DNA from: Flavobacteriales bacterium
GTDB taxonomy: Bacteria; Bacteroidota; Bacteroidia; Flavobacteriales_D; Parvicellaceae
Reading direction: 5' to 3'
Length of the DNA: 35,270 nt
Assembly: GCA_029244805.1 (NCBI GenBank)
Contig: JAQWQH010000162.1
Location: forward strand, 1-35,270
Shown: piece by piece, positions 19,867 to 29,522 of the stretch
How the letters are laid out: each line of letters opens with the position of its first letter
How positions within the stretch are numbered: the stretch's first letter is position 1
Made by a program: the position numbers and the translations under genes
Notes under the pieces: generated by a model
Database searches by the model: none
Told to the model about the DNA's origin: nothing
The model's input: the letters and a program-made list of their open reading frames with translations, nothing else

Positions 19867-20340
19867 TTAGACCGGCCAAACTATCGTATCCTCGTTTTTG
19901 AATAAAGGCCAGAACTGAATTTCAGTTAAAATCCCATCTTCAAACCACATATTAATACTACTATCTTCAAAACCAAGAACACTTATCTCGCCTTCCTCTA
20001 ATTCAGACATCTCTTCATGAAAGGACTCCCCTAGATGCATACCTTTAATTTGTCCTTCAACAAAATCAAGGTCTTTTCCAATCAAACTAACACCTTCTAA
20101 CAAATATGACTCATCGCTTACAGCAATAGTAACCAATCTTGAATCAGCATCAAAAGACATAGACATATCATAATCATCATAGTGCCAGTTTTCGCCTTCA
20201 TCTTCGTTTTTTTCAGCTTCTGATGGGTTTCCCAATTCCTCTTCCACATCAGTTGTGTAGATTCCAAATTTCAGATTTCCTAAACCAACTCCTTTGTGTA
20301 TATTTTTCATTTGCAATAATTTCGATTTTACGATTTTCAT
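19867..20340 (-). CDS. Hypothetical acidic protein
   Basis: 157-aa ORF directly downstream of the FMN reductase gene on the same strand (1-nt gap) and followed by a terminator; family not recognised. True start may be the ATG ending at 20310. Confidence 0.65.
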   Translation of the reverse strand: MKIVKSKLLQMKNIHKGVGLGNLKFGIYTTDVEEELGNPSEAEKNEDEGENWHYDDYDMSMSFDADSRLVTIAVSDESYLLEGVSLIGKDLDFVEGQIKGMHLGESFHEEMSELEEGEISVLGFEDSSINMWFEDGILTEIQFWPLFKNEDTIVWPV

Positions 20341-20341
20341 A

Positions 20342-20860
20342 TTAATACTTCAAAAATGTTTTTACATGTTCTGACAATCTCTTCAACGCATCGGCATCAT
20401 TCATTTTATCCGCATCTAACAAAGCCTCTATAGAAGATAATTTTGGTTTATTCGAAAACACCTCAACCTTAAGATAATGCAATACATTTGTAAATTGATC
20501 TAATGGACGTAAAGCACCTGAATGTCCCGATGAAACTCCTACTAAAGCTGCTTTTTTATAATAAAATTCTACTGGAGGAACAGAATCAATAAATGATTTT
20601 AGCACACCTGGAAAACCTCCATTGTATTCTGGAATGACAAAAACAAAACGATTTGCTACTTTAATTTTATTTTCAATAACGAACTTAAATTCATTTGATT
20701 TAGCACCGTTGATTTCATCATAAGCAAAACTTTTAGGTAAATCTTTTAAATAAAGAACAGTTACTTGTTCTCCTTCTTTTTTTATTAATTCTTCATATAC
20801 CTTTGAAATAATAGCACTATTACTATTCTCTCTATTTGTTCCGCAAATTACAGTAGTCAT
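20342..20860 (-). CDS. NADPH-dependent FMN reductase family protein
   Basis: MTTVICGTNRENSNSAIISKVYEEL; VFVIPEYNGGFPGVLKSFIDSVP; KKAALVGVSSGHSGALRPLDQF. Confidence 0.9.
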   Translation of the reverse strand: MTTVICGTNRENSNSAIISKVYEELIKKEGEQVTVLYLKDLPKSFAYDEINGAKSNEFKFVIENKIKVANRFVFVIPEYNGGFPGVLKSFIDSVPPVEFYYKKAALVGVSSGHSGALRPLDQFTNVLHYLKVEVFSNKPKLSSIEALLDADKMNDADALKRLSEHVKTFLKY

Positions 20861-21112
20861 TATGTTTTTATTTATTAACAATACAACACCTCATTTTAAA
20901 TTCACTAATCTCTTAGTTTATTTGATATTGATTGCAGTTAAGTGCGCAAATCTAATTCAAAAATGTTTATAACCGAACAGACTGACTACCAATAAACAGA
21001 AAAGTGTGTATAAAACTATTAAGACTTTGGTAAATATTATTGGTATCCTTTTTATTTTTACAATGACATCTAAACAATAGGTGTTTAATCATACATTATA
21101 AGAATTTAGTTA

Positions 21113-21922
21113 ATGGGAAAAGTTATTGCAATAGCAAATCAAAAAGGTGGAGTAGGAAAAACCACAACGGCAATTAACCTTGCTGCTTGTTTAGGAGTGC
21201 TTGATAAAAAAACATTAATAATAGATGCTGATCCTCAGGCAAATTCTACTTCAGGAGTTGGCATAGGAATCCAGAGCGTAAATAGTAGTATTTATAATTG
21301 CTTGATTAATGGCGAAGATCCTACCGGATTGATTAGTAAAACAAACAGTCCAAATTTGGACATACTTCCTGCCCACATTGATTTAGTTGGAGCAGAAATC
21401 GAAATGATAAACCTTCCTGAACGAGAGTATATCATGAAAAATGCTATTGCCGGTATTAAGGAAGAATATGATTATATTATCATTGACTGCTCGCCTTCTT
21501 TAGGATTAATTACGCTAAATGCATTAACTGCTGCGGATTCAATGATTATACCAGTACAATGTGAATATTTTGCATTAGAAGGATTGGGAAAACTATTAAA
21601 TACAATTAAGATTGTTCAAACAAGACTGAATCCGGAACTAGACATTGAAGGTATTTTACTAACGATGTACGACACGCGTTTACGATTAGCTAATCAGGTT
21701 GTTGAAGAAGTTAAAATGCATTTTCAACAATTAGTTTTCAACACGCTGATTCATAGAAACACGACGCTTGGAGAAGCTCCTAGCCATGGTGAAACGATAA
21801 TCATGCACGATGTCAGCAGCAAAGGAGCAATAAACTATCTAAATCTAGCGAAAGAAATTTTATTAAAAAACACACTTTCTCAGTTAATGGAAGTAGAAAA
21901 AACTGCTGCAGATGAACACTAA
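21113..21922 (+). CDS. parA: Chromosome-partitioning ATPase ParA/Soj
   Basis: [28 protein letters not shown] deviant Walker [31 protein letters not shown]. Confidence 0.96.
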   Translation: MGKVIAIANQKGGVGKTTTAINLAACLGVLDKKTLIIDADPQANSTSGVGIGIQSVNSSIYNCLINGEDPTGLISKTNSPNLDILPAHIDLVGAEIEMINLPEREYIMKNAIAGIKEEYDYIIIDCSPSLGLITLNALTAADSMIIPVQCEYFALEGLGKLLNTIKIVQTRLNPELDIEGILLTMYDTRLRLANQVVEEVKMHFQQLVFNTLIHRNTTLGEAPSHGETIIMHDVSSKGAINYLNLAKEILLKNTLSQLMEVEKTAADEH

Positions 21923-22799
21923 AAAACCAGCTCTAGGTCGAGGTTTAAGCGCATTATTAGAAAATGCAAATACAGACATAACTTCATCAAGAAGTGATGA
22001 TTCGGTTAACCTTCCTTCAGTTGGATCTATTGCATCCATTTTAATTCACCAAGTAGAAGCCAATCCTTTTCAACCCAGAACGCATTTCGAAAAAGAAGCT
22101 TTAGTGGAGTTAACCAATTCTATTAAAGAGCATGGTATTATACAGCCCATTACTGTTCGAAAAATTGGATATGACAAATACCAAATAATATCGGGAGAGA
22201 GAAGATTCAAGGCTTCTCAAATTGCAGGTCTAAAAGAAATTCCTGTATATGTTAGAATTGCTAATGATCAAACCATGTTGGAGATGGCTATTGTTGAAAA
22301 TATTCAGCGTAAAGACCTCAACCCTATTGAAATATCCTTAAGCTATCAGCGATTAATTGATGAATGTAATCTTACACAAGAAAAATTAAGCGAACGCATT
22401 GGTAAAAGCAGATCAGCTGTAACAAATTTCCTTCGCTTATTAAACCTTCCAAGTGCAGTTCAAGCAGGTTTACGAGATGCTAAAATTACAATGGGACACG
22501 CGAAGGCACTTCTCTCTTTTAAAACAGAAGCAGAAGTATTAGCAGCTTACAAAGATGTCTTAGATAACAAACTTTCGGTTAGAGGGATTGAAGAAAAAAC
22601 AAAGGCTACTAAATCTGTCGCGTCAAAAAAATCAAGCAATTCGAACCTCTCTTTATCGGAAAAGAAGGCCCAAGAAGATTTATCATTTCATTTTAGTAGT
22701 CAGATAAAAATAGCGAAAAGCAATATTGGAAAAGGGAAAATCGTTATACCTTTTGATGATGATGAACATCTTAAACGTATTTTAGACCTTTTAGACTAA
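21912..22799 (+). CDS. parB: Chromosome-partitioning protein ParB/Spo0J
   Basis: [67 protein letters not shown] region [22 protein letters not shown]. Confidence 0.96.
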   Translation: MNTKKPALGRGLSALLENANTDITSSRSDDSVNLPSVGSIASILIHQVEANPFQPRTHFEKEALVELTNSIKEHGIIQPITVRKIGYDKYQIISGERRFKASQIAGLKEIPVYVRIANDQTMLEMAIVENIQRKDLNPIEISLSYQRLIDECNLTQEKLSERIGKSRSAVTNFLRLLNLPSAVQAGLRDAKITMGHAKALLSFKTEAEVLAAYKDVLDNKLSVRGIEEKTKATKSVASKKSSNSNLSLSEKKAQEDLSFHFSSQIKIAKSNIGKGKIVIPFDDDEHLKRILDLLD

Positions 22800-22835
22800 T
22801 AAATCCTTTTAAAGTCATAATAATTAAGCTATAAC

Positions 22836-23438
22836 GTGAATCGATTTGTCTATATAGCAATTGTTGTGCTTTTTCCTATGTTAATTCATAGCCAAAAAGA
22901 CAGCACGAATATCAGTATTGACTCTAGCCATTCTCCAAAAACGGCTACTATGATGTCTATAGCGCTGCCTGGCTTGGGACAAATCTATAATGAGATAAAA
23001 AAACCTGAAGGGTTTAAATCTAGGATCTGGTGGAAATTACCTTTAATCTACGGAGGTATTGGGACCAGTATATACTTTGCAATTCAAAATCAAAAATCCT
23101 ACACGTTTTATCGAAATGAACGACTTGAATTACAAACTGATTTAAATAGTTTATATAGTGTTAGTGGATATTCAGACTCTCAATTAAAATCCATTACCGA
23201 CCAATACTCTAGATGGAGGGATCTATCAATTGTTGCAGTACTTGGGGTTTATCTGATAAATATTGTGGATGCGAATGTATCAGGTAATCTACTTCATTTT
23301 GACAGTAGTAATAATCTATCAATTATTGTTCAGCCAAAGGTATTTTATGTTAATCAATCATCCGTAACCGGTGCAACATTATCCTTTCATTTTAAGAATA
23401 AAGGGGTAAGAAACGATTATGTACCAAATAATTTTTAA
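22836..23438 (+). CDS. DUF5683-like membrane protein downstream of parAB
   Basis: GTG start; KTATMMSIALPGLGQIYNEIKKPEGFKSRIWWKLPLIYGGIGTSIYF; position after parB as common in Bacteroidota. Confidence 0.75.
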   Translation: MNRFVYIAIVVLFPMLIHSQKDSTNISIDSSHSPKTATMMSIALPGLGQIYNEIKKPEGFKSRIWWKLPLIYGGIGTSIYFAIQNQKSYTFYRNERLELQTDLNSLYSVSGYSDSQLKSITDQYSRWRDLSIVAVLGVYLINIVDANVSGNLLHFDSSNNLSIIVQPKVFYVNQSSVTGATLSFHFKNKGVRNDYVPNNF

Positions 23439-23470
23439 TTTGGTCATCTTAATAATGAGCACGTAGCTTT

Positions 23471-24964
23471 ATGGAAAAATACGATTTATGTGTAATAGGT
23501 GCAGGACCAGCAGGATATGCTTCTGCAATGCGTGCAATTGATTTTGGAAAGAAAGTTATTCTTATCGAAAAACAAAAGGCCGGTGGTGCCGGACTTTATA
23601 AAGGAGCTCTTTCATCCAAGACTTTATGGGAACTTTCTCAAAAGGTAAAAGCAGTTAATGAAAGTATTGTCTCAGTTGGTAGAAAGAAACTGGAAGTTAC
23701 CTGGGAAGAAATCAATAAGACTGTTAACGAAGCAATTTTTGATAGAAAATTTCAATATTCCTGCCACATAAAATTATTGGAAGCAGAATCCATGAACAAA
23801 ACCTTTAAATACGAAAGAGGTATTGGATCATTTGTAGACAATCATGTGATAGAAATTTCTAAAGAAAATGGCAAGAAGAAACAGATATATGCTGAAAACA
23901 CTATAATAGCAATTGGTAGCAAGCCGCGTTTATTGAAAGGTGTAGACGTTGATGAAAAAATTATCATGACAAGTGATGGTATTCATGAAATTGAAGATTT
24001 TCCAAAAAGTTTAGTTATCGTTGGTGCAGGAGTAATAGGGTGTGAATTTGCAACTATTTTTTCGAATTTCGGGAAAACAAAAGTTCACTTAATAGACAGA
24101 GCTGATAAAGTACTTCCATTTGAAGATGATGATATTTCTGGAATGATTGAAAACAACTTGGCCAAAAATGGTGTTATTGTTCATCATCGAGCTACTTTGG
24201 AGAGACTTGAAAAAAAAGATGGTGAAGTAGAATATGAACTTTCATACCCAGATGGGAAAAGAGAAGTTATTCGCGTAGAGAAAGCTTTACTGTCAGTAGG
24301 TAGGGTTTTAAATTCAGATGCTCTTCAAATGGAAAATGCTGGCGTATCCATGAGCAAAAGAGGGGTTCATATTGGAGATGATGATACCCAGACTAATGTA
24401 CCAAACATTTACGCTTGTGGCGATGCAAGCGGTCATCTTGCATTATACAATATTGCAGAACTTGAAGGAAGACATGCGGTAGAAAGAATATTCGATGGCA
24501 AAAAAGTACCTCTTTCTTACGATAATGTGAGTACAATAATGTTTCTACAACCTGAAGTAGCGTCTGTTGGAATGAATGAAAAGCAATGTATAGAGAACAA
24601 TATTGATGTAAAAGTTGTGAAAATTGATTACTCCTGTATTGCAAGAGCTATTGCCATGCGGAAAACAGAAGGGTTCTTTAAAATAATTGTTACCAATGAT
24701 AAGGAAATGAAAATACTTGGAATGCGTGCCATCGGAGAACATGCATCTAGCGCGATTCAGGCGGTAGCTTTATTGATGAAGATGGACAAGGGTATTGAGG
24801 AGCTAGCAGAAATGATCTATCCTCATCCTTCTATTGTTGAAGGAATTCAAGAATGTGTTAGAATGCTCTTAAATAAATCTATCTTTAAATCATCTGTATT
24901 TAAAGATAAATTAAAATGCTATAGCTGTGTAGATGGAGTATGCACTCCCCTTCAGAGACTTTAA
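23471..24964 (+). CDS. Dihydrolipoamide-dehydrogenase-like NAD(P)/FAD-dependent oxidoreductase lacking the canonical CxxxxC
   Basis: CVIGAGPAGYASAMRAIDFGKKVILIEK, VIVGAGVIGCEFATIF, NIYACGDASGHLALYNIAELEGRHAVERIF, dimerisation-domain HPSIVEGIQE; disulfide segment reads GGAGLYKGALSSK. Confidence 0.88.
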   Translation: MEKYDLCVIGAGPAGYASAMRAIDFGKKVILIEKQKAGGAGLYKGALSSKTLWELSQKVKAVNESIVSVGRKKLEVTWEEINKTVNEAIFDRKFQYSCHIKLLEAESMNKTFKYERGIGSFVDNHVIEISKENGKKKQIYAENTIIAIGSKPRLLKGVDVDEKIIMTSDGIHEIEDFPKSLVIVGAGVIGCEFATIFSNFGKTKVHLIDRADKVLPFEDDDISGMIENNLAKNGVIVHHRATLERLEKKDGEVEYELSYPDGKREVIRVEKALLSVGRVLNSDALQMENAGVSMSKRGVHIGDDDTQTNVPNIYACGDASGHLALYNIAELEGRHAVERIFDGKKVPLSYDNVSTIMFLQPEVASVGMNEKQCIENNIDVKVVKIDYSCIARAIAMRKTEGFFKIIVTNDKEMKILGMRAIGEHASSAIQAVALLMKMDKGIEELAEMIYPHPSIVEGIQECVRMLLNKSIFKSSVFKDKLKCYSCVDGVCTPLQRL

Positions 24965-25059
24965 GCGACTTCTTAAAAAAATACCGCAAGTATTTTAAGT
25001 TAAAGTAAGTTGATCAAAAAATAATTTATTTCCATCAATTGAACCTACTGAGAAAAAAT

Positions 25060-25530
25060 CTAAGGAGTTGTGCTGGCCTGACTAGTTGCTTCTCCTTTTG
25101 AACATCGAACCACAGTTTTTACATCTCCTATTCCAAAAAACTTTACGTTATTGTGATTTGTGGATAATATCATTTCTTTCATGTCAACCAATTCAATAAA
25201 GAACGTTCCTTCAACGTAATCATCTAATTCAATATATATACTATCATGCGACAGTAAGTCCCAAGTACCTGTAACAAAATAATTCAATGTATCGTATACA
25301 TAGTATTCACCTCTTGAAAGTCCATTATCCAACATATAAATTTTATAATACCCAGCACCATCGGCATAATCTGGAAGAATACCATTCATAAAATTAGTCG
25401 ATCCACCGTCTAATTCTAAAGCATTTAAATACCATTCTGTTTTTACAATATAATTATGGTGAACCTTATAACAAGACGTTGCGCCAAAAAATAAAACTGA
25501 AACCATTATGATGGATAAAAACCTACGCAT
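25060..25530 (-). CDS. Hypothetical lipoprotein
   Basis: Signal peptide with lipobox MRRFLSIIMVSVLFFGATSC; 156 aa, no recognised family. Confidence 0.65.
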   Translation of the reverse strand: MRRFLSIIMVSVLFFGATSCYKVHHNYIVKTEWYLNALELDGGSTNFMNGILPDYADGAGYYKIYMLDNGLSRGEYYVYDTLNYFVTGTWDLLSHDSIYIELDDYVEGTFFIELVDMKEMILSTNHNNVKFFGIGDVKTVVRCSKGEATSQASTTP

Positions 25531-25604
25531 ATAAATGAATTATTTTCTCGAAGATACTAAAATAAACTTTCGTATTACGGTTAGTATGCTTCTTTTGTAA
25601 ATTA

Positions 25605-26828
25605 ATGCTTGAGTTTTTTGAACAATATAAAGAGATATTTCTCTACCTTTCTATTCCGCTAACAAGTGCAATTGTTGGGTGGGGAACAAATATTCTTGCT
25701 TTGAAAATGACATTTTACCCAATTGAATTTATTGGAATAAAGCCTTTCGGTTGGCAAGGAATTATTCCAAGTAAGGCAAGAAAAATGTCCGTAATATCGG
25801 TTGATTTATGGACAACCAAACTAATTGATGTTAAGGAATTATTTTCACAAATTGATCCTGAAATTATTGCTGAAGAAATGCGTCCAGAATTTGATAAATT
25901 ATCCAAAGAGATAATGGATGAAATAATGGTAGATCAATCTCCAGAAGTTTGGAAAAGAATACCTGAGTCTGCTAAAAAAGTGGTTTATGCGCGCATCTCG
26001 AGAGATATGCCAGACGTTGTGAAGGGAATAATGGAAGATGTGAAGGAAAACATAGAAGATGTTTTTGACATAAAAGATATGGTTGTTAAAAGACTAACAC
26101 AGGACAAACAACTTATGAACGACATCTTTTTAAATTGCGGAAAAGATGAATTTAAATTCATTGAACGTTCTGGCCTATACTTTGGTTTTACTTTTGGTCT
26201 GATACAAATGGCTGTATGGTATTTTTTTCAACAATGGTGGTTATTACCTTTATTTGGATTAATTGTTGGCTATGCTACCAATTGGTTAGCTTTAAAATTA
26301 ATTTTCGAACCAATTCATCCCAAGAAATTTTTAGGCATGAAATTTCAAGGCCTCTTTATTACGCGACAAAATGAAGTTTCTGCAGAATATGCACAAATGT
26401 TGGCCAATGAAATATTTACTTTTGATCGAATATTTGCTGCAATCATTAGTGGACCAACCAAAGAAAGGTTCGTAACTATGATTGCTGGTCATGCCAATAA
26501 AGCCATAGATGACGGCGTTGGTATATCTAAACCACTAATTACGATCGTTTCGGGTAAAAGAAATTATGATAAAATGAAAAACATAATTGTAGATAAAACC
26601 ATTCGTAATATGCCCACGTCGGTCCGACCAGCTTTTGGGTATGCCGAAGAAGCTATGGGGCTTGAAAAAATATTTAGAACAAAAATGCAAGCTCTCTCAC
26701 CCGGCGAGTTTGTGGATTTTTTACGACCTGTCTTTCAGGAAGATGAACTAAAACTCATACTTATTGGTGCTTTCTTGGGAATGGCTGCAGGATTTGGTCA
26801 GTTGTTCTTTGTATTTGGAGGGTTTTAA
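25605..26828 (+). CDS. DUF445-family membrane protein
   Basis: GWGTNILALKMTFYPIEFIGIKPFGWQGIIPSKARKMS, repeated as VGYATNWLALKLIFEPIHPKKFLGMKFQGLFITRQNEVS; C-terminal TM. Confidence 0.88.
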   Translation: MLEFFEQYKEIFLYLSIPLTSAIVGWGTNILALKMTFYPIEFIGIKPFGWQGIIPSKARKMSVISVDLWTTKLIDVKELFSQIDPEIIAEEMRPEFDKLSKEIMDEIMVDQSPEVWKRIPESAKKVVYARISRDMPDVVKGIMEDVKENIEDVFDIKDMVVKRLTQDKQLMNDIFLNCGKDEFKFIERSGLYFGFTFGLIQMAVWYFFQQWWLLPLFGLIVGYATNWLALKLIFEPIHPKKFLGMKFQGLFITRQNEVSAEYAQMLANEIFTFDRIFAAIISGPTKERFVTMIAGHANKAIDDGVGISKPLITIVSGKRNYDKMKNIIVDKTIRNMPTSVRPAFGYAEEAMGLEKIFRTKMQALSPGEFVDFLRPVFQEDELKLILIGAFLGMAAGFGQLFFVFGGF

Positions 26829-26895
26829 TGAATACCTCCCTACTCTAGCAACTTACTTAACTATCCAATAAACCCTATCATAAATTTTTACTTTC

Positions 26896-26923
26896 GCTAT
26901 TTGATAAAGCCTTATCAAATAGC
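26896..26923. repeat. Perfect inverted repeat GCTATTTGATAA-agcc-TTATCAAATAGC
   Basis: 12-bp perfect arms, 4-nt spacer, intergenic between the DUF445 gene and a small membrane-protein gene. Confidence 0.9.
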
Positions 26924-27027
26924 TTTAAATCTTCTCTCTCTTACAAATGAACTGTTTTTTCCAATTGAATCATAAAAAACGATATCTTCACGCTTGATGT
27001 AATAAAGACTATTTTAGGTTATTGACA

Positions 27028-27342
27028 ATGGAAAGACTAAAGAGACGCTGGGGAATAGAATCAAACATTCAAATTATTTTGATATGTATTGTGTTTGCTA
27101 TCAACGGCTCTTTTGCCGCTTGGGTAGCCAAACCTATTACACTTTTTTTAGGTCTTAGCCCTGAAACTATGAACCCATTTCTATACTGGACATTCAGGGT
27201 GTTTTTAATTTTTCCAATATACCAATTGACACTGCCAATTGTCGGGTTTGTTTTTGGACAATTTAAATTCTTTTGGAATTTTGAAAAGAAGTTCTTAAGT
27301 CGAATCGGATTGGGATTTCTTTTTAAGAAGGAGAAGAAATAA
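27028..27342 (+). CDS. Small conserved membrane protein (DUF6787-like)
   Basis: MERLKRRWGIESNIQIILICIVFAINGSFAAWVAKPITLFLGL...; two TM segments; ATG at 27028 preferred over the track's TTG start. Family name from memory. Confidence 0.65.
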   Translation: MERLKRRWGIESNIQIILICIVFAINGSFAAWVAKPITLFLGLSPETMNPFLYWTFRVFLIFPIYQLTLPIVGFVFGQFKFFWNFEKKFLSRIGLGFLFKKEKK

Positions 27343-27547
27343 ATCATGCAATTAATAATTCACTCGGTCTTGCGCTTGTAATTTTCGAATTTTAACCAAA
27401 ATATATTCGTTAATCCATTAAATCCAAACTAATTTTTATTCCGACAGAATTTAGAACTAAAAACACTGATGTTTAAGATGTAAAAACAATCAGTTCTTTA
27501 AACCTATTTATATAAAGATCCTTTTGTTACTTTTACACTTCGGAAAA

Positions 27548-28000
27548 ATGAGTAACGCGATTAACATAAAAAATAAAAAAGCCAAGTTTGAATATCAATT
27601 TATTGACAAGTACACAGCTGGTATCCAACTAACAGGAACAGAAATCAAATCAATTCGTCTGGGCAAAGCCAGCATTATGGAGTCTTATGGTGTTTTTGAA
27701 AAAGGTGAAATATTTCTTAGGAATATGTATATCCAAGAATATGAAAACGGAACACATTACAATCATTCTCCGAAAAGAGATAGGAAGCTTTTATTGAATA
27801 GAACAGAAATTAATAAAATTGAGAAGAAGCTAAAGAACAAAGGTCTTACATTGGTGGCAATCAACCTTTTTATCAATGAAAAAGGGAAAGCAAAATTAAA
27901 TATTGCTGTTGCACAAGGAAAGAAATTACATGATAAGCGCGAAGACATGAAAAATAAAGATGCTAAACGTGAAATGGACCGATTAAAAAAAGACTATTAA
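27548..28000 (+). CDS. smpB: SsrA-binding protein
   Basis: NKKAKFEYQFIDKYTAGIQLTGTEIKSIRLGKASIMESYGVFEKGEIFLRNMYIQEY; KLHDKREDMKNKDAKREMDR. Start moved to ATG 27548. Confidence 0.95.
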   Translation: MSNAINIKNKKAKFEYQFIDKYTAGIQLTGTEIKSIRLGKASIMESYGVFEKGEIFLRNMYIQEYENGTHYNHSPKRDRKLLLNRTEINKIEKKLKNKGLTLVAINLFINEKGKAKLNIAVAQGKKLHDKREDMKNKDAKREMDRLKKDY

Positions 28001-28800
28001 TTCTCTAATTGCGCCCATTCAGTCCAAGAACCGTCGTAAATAGACTTACTTCCCTTAAAAACTAATTCTGTAGCTAACAAAACTACACAGGCTGTAATAC
28101 CGGAACCACAGCTAAACACTAGCGATTTATTCTCACTAATAATTTCTTTAAATAAAAGTGTTAATTTTTCGACTGATTGAAACTTTCCATTTGCAAGAGT
28201 ATCCTGAAAAGGAATATTTATCGAGTTAGGAATGTTTCCTCTTCTTAAATCTGCTCGTGGCTCAGGAACTAAAGCATTAAATCGATCAGCAGATCTTGCA
28301 TCAATAATTAACCACTCATTGCTATCTAAGTTTTCTTTAACGAAATCAATGCTTCGAATCATTTCTGATTGAAACGCAGCTTTGAAGTTCCCACGTGAGT
28401 ATTTCCTTTCCACTATTGGTTCTGTATCAAAACCCTTAGCCACCCATTCTGGCAAACCTCCATCTAATACTGCTATATCTCTGTGCCCCATAGCCTTAAA
28501 CATCCACCATACGCGAGGACTTGAATAAACTCCTAAAGAATCAAAAACGATAATTTTGCTTGAAGAGTTAATGCCTAATTCTTGACAGCTTTCTTCAAAT
28601 TGATTTTTCGAGGGAAAAGTATTAGGAAAGGAACTTGACTTATCACTAAAAACATCTTTAATGTCAAAAGGTCTGGCTCCTATTATTTGGTGCCTAGTAG
28701 ATTTTGACTCACCACTAGCTTGACTAGCATCCAAAACTACCAAATCAGGATTATTAATATTATCACTTAACCATTTTGGAGAAACAATAGTTGAATTCAT
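27997..28800 (-). CDS. sseA: Twin-rhodanese sulfurtransferase (3-mercaptopyruvate/thiosulfate type)
   Basis: SPKWLSDNINNPDLVVLDAS; VFDSLGVYSSPRVWWMFKAMGH; active-site VFSCGSGITACVV. Confidence 0.9.
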   Translation of the reverse strand: MNSTIVSPKWLSDNINNPDLVVLDASQASGESKSTRHQIIGARPFDIKDVFSDKSSSFPNTFPSKNQFEESCQELGINSSSKIIVFDSLGVYSSPRVWWMFKAMGHRDIAVLDGGLPEWVAKGFDTEPIVERKYSRGNFKAAFQSEMIRSIDFVKENLDSNEWLIIDARSADRFNALVPEPRADLRRGNIPNSINIPFQDTLANGKFQSVEKLTLLFKEIISENKSLVFSCGSGITACVVLLATELVFKGSKSIYDGSWTEWAQLEN

Positions 28801-28809
28801 TCTAAAAGA

Positions 28810-29481
28810 TTAAAACCTCCATCCAACTTTTATCATACCAACATTAGCAACTCCAAATGTCTTGGTCTTGACAGAAGCAATACTTGTTATAATCTCCGGT
28901 TCAGTTAGTGAACTCTCGTCTGTAATTTTATACTCTCCTGTCTTGAAATAAATACTAGAAAACAAAATTCCAAGTTCTGTACCTACATATAAATTATCAA
29001 ACACATAAAAATCAACACCTGAAAAAACGTGCACACCAAACTGGCTTATTGGTTTTTTTATTGAATAATTGTAATCAGCTATAAATATTATAGAATCTGT
29101 TCGAGAACCATATTCTTCATTTTTTCCGAATCCAAATTGTAATTCAACACCCAAATACGGCGAAACATTGTTTTTTCTAAAATGCTTTTCAAATCCAATG
29201 TTAAACGCAAACAGGTCGTTTAATTTCTCGACAGTTCCAACGCCATCTCCATCTACCTCTTTTATTTCTCTTAATATACTAGAGTATTGGTAAGCCAATC
29301 CAACTCTCAATGCACTATTATCAGCAAAGAAATAACGTATATTGAGATTGGGCACATATGCACTATCCTGTCGAAGTTGGTAGCGTGTTTCAAAAGATAA
29401 TTTACCGATACTGTCTTGAGAAAAAGACTGAATCAACATTCCGAAAGAAATGAATATTAGTAAATATTTAATGTTTTTCAT
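28810..29481 (-). CDS. Outer-membrane beta-barrel protein
   Basis: Signal peptide MKNIKYLLIFISFGMLIQSFSQ; alternating amphipathic strands; C-terminal VGMIKVGWRF. Confidence 0.72.
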   Translation of the reverse strand: MKNIKYLLIFISFGMLIQSFSQDSIGKLSFETRYQLRQDSAYVPNLNIRYFFADNSALRVGLAYQYSSILREIKEVDGDGVGTVEKLNDLFAFNIGFEKHFRKNNVSPYLGVELQFGFGKNEEYGSRTDSIIFIADYNYSIKKPISQFGVHVFSGVDFYVFDNLYVGTELGILFSSIYFKTGEYKITDESSLTEPEIITSIASVKTKTFGVANVGMIKVGWRF

Positions 29482-29522
29482 AATTATGTTTTATCTTATA
29501 AATTCTTAACGAGTCGAGTAAG

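Noticed and set aside
24393-24742. Minus-strand ORFs of 83 and 65 aa inside the Lpd-like gene
   Set aside because: Shadow ORFs; low-complexity His/Leu/Ser-rich translations with no family features.
28391-28404. TTCCCACGTGAGTA as a parS-like site
   Set aside because: Imperfect and within sulfurtransferase coding sequence; likely chance.
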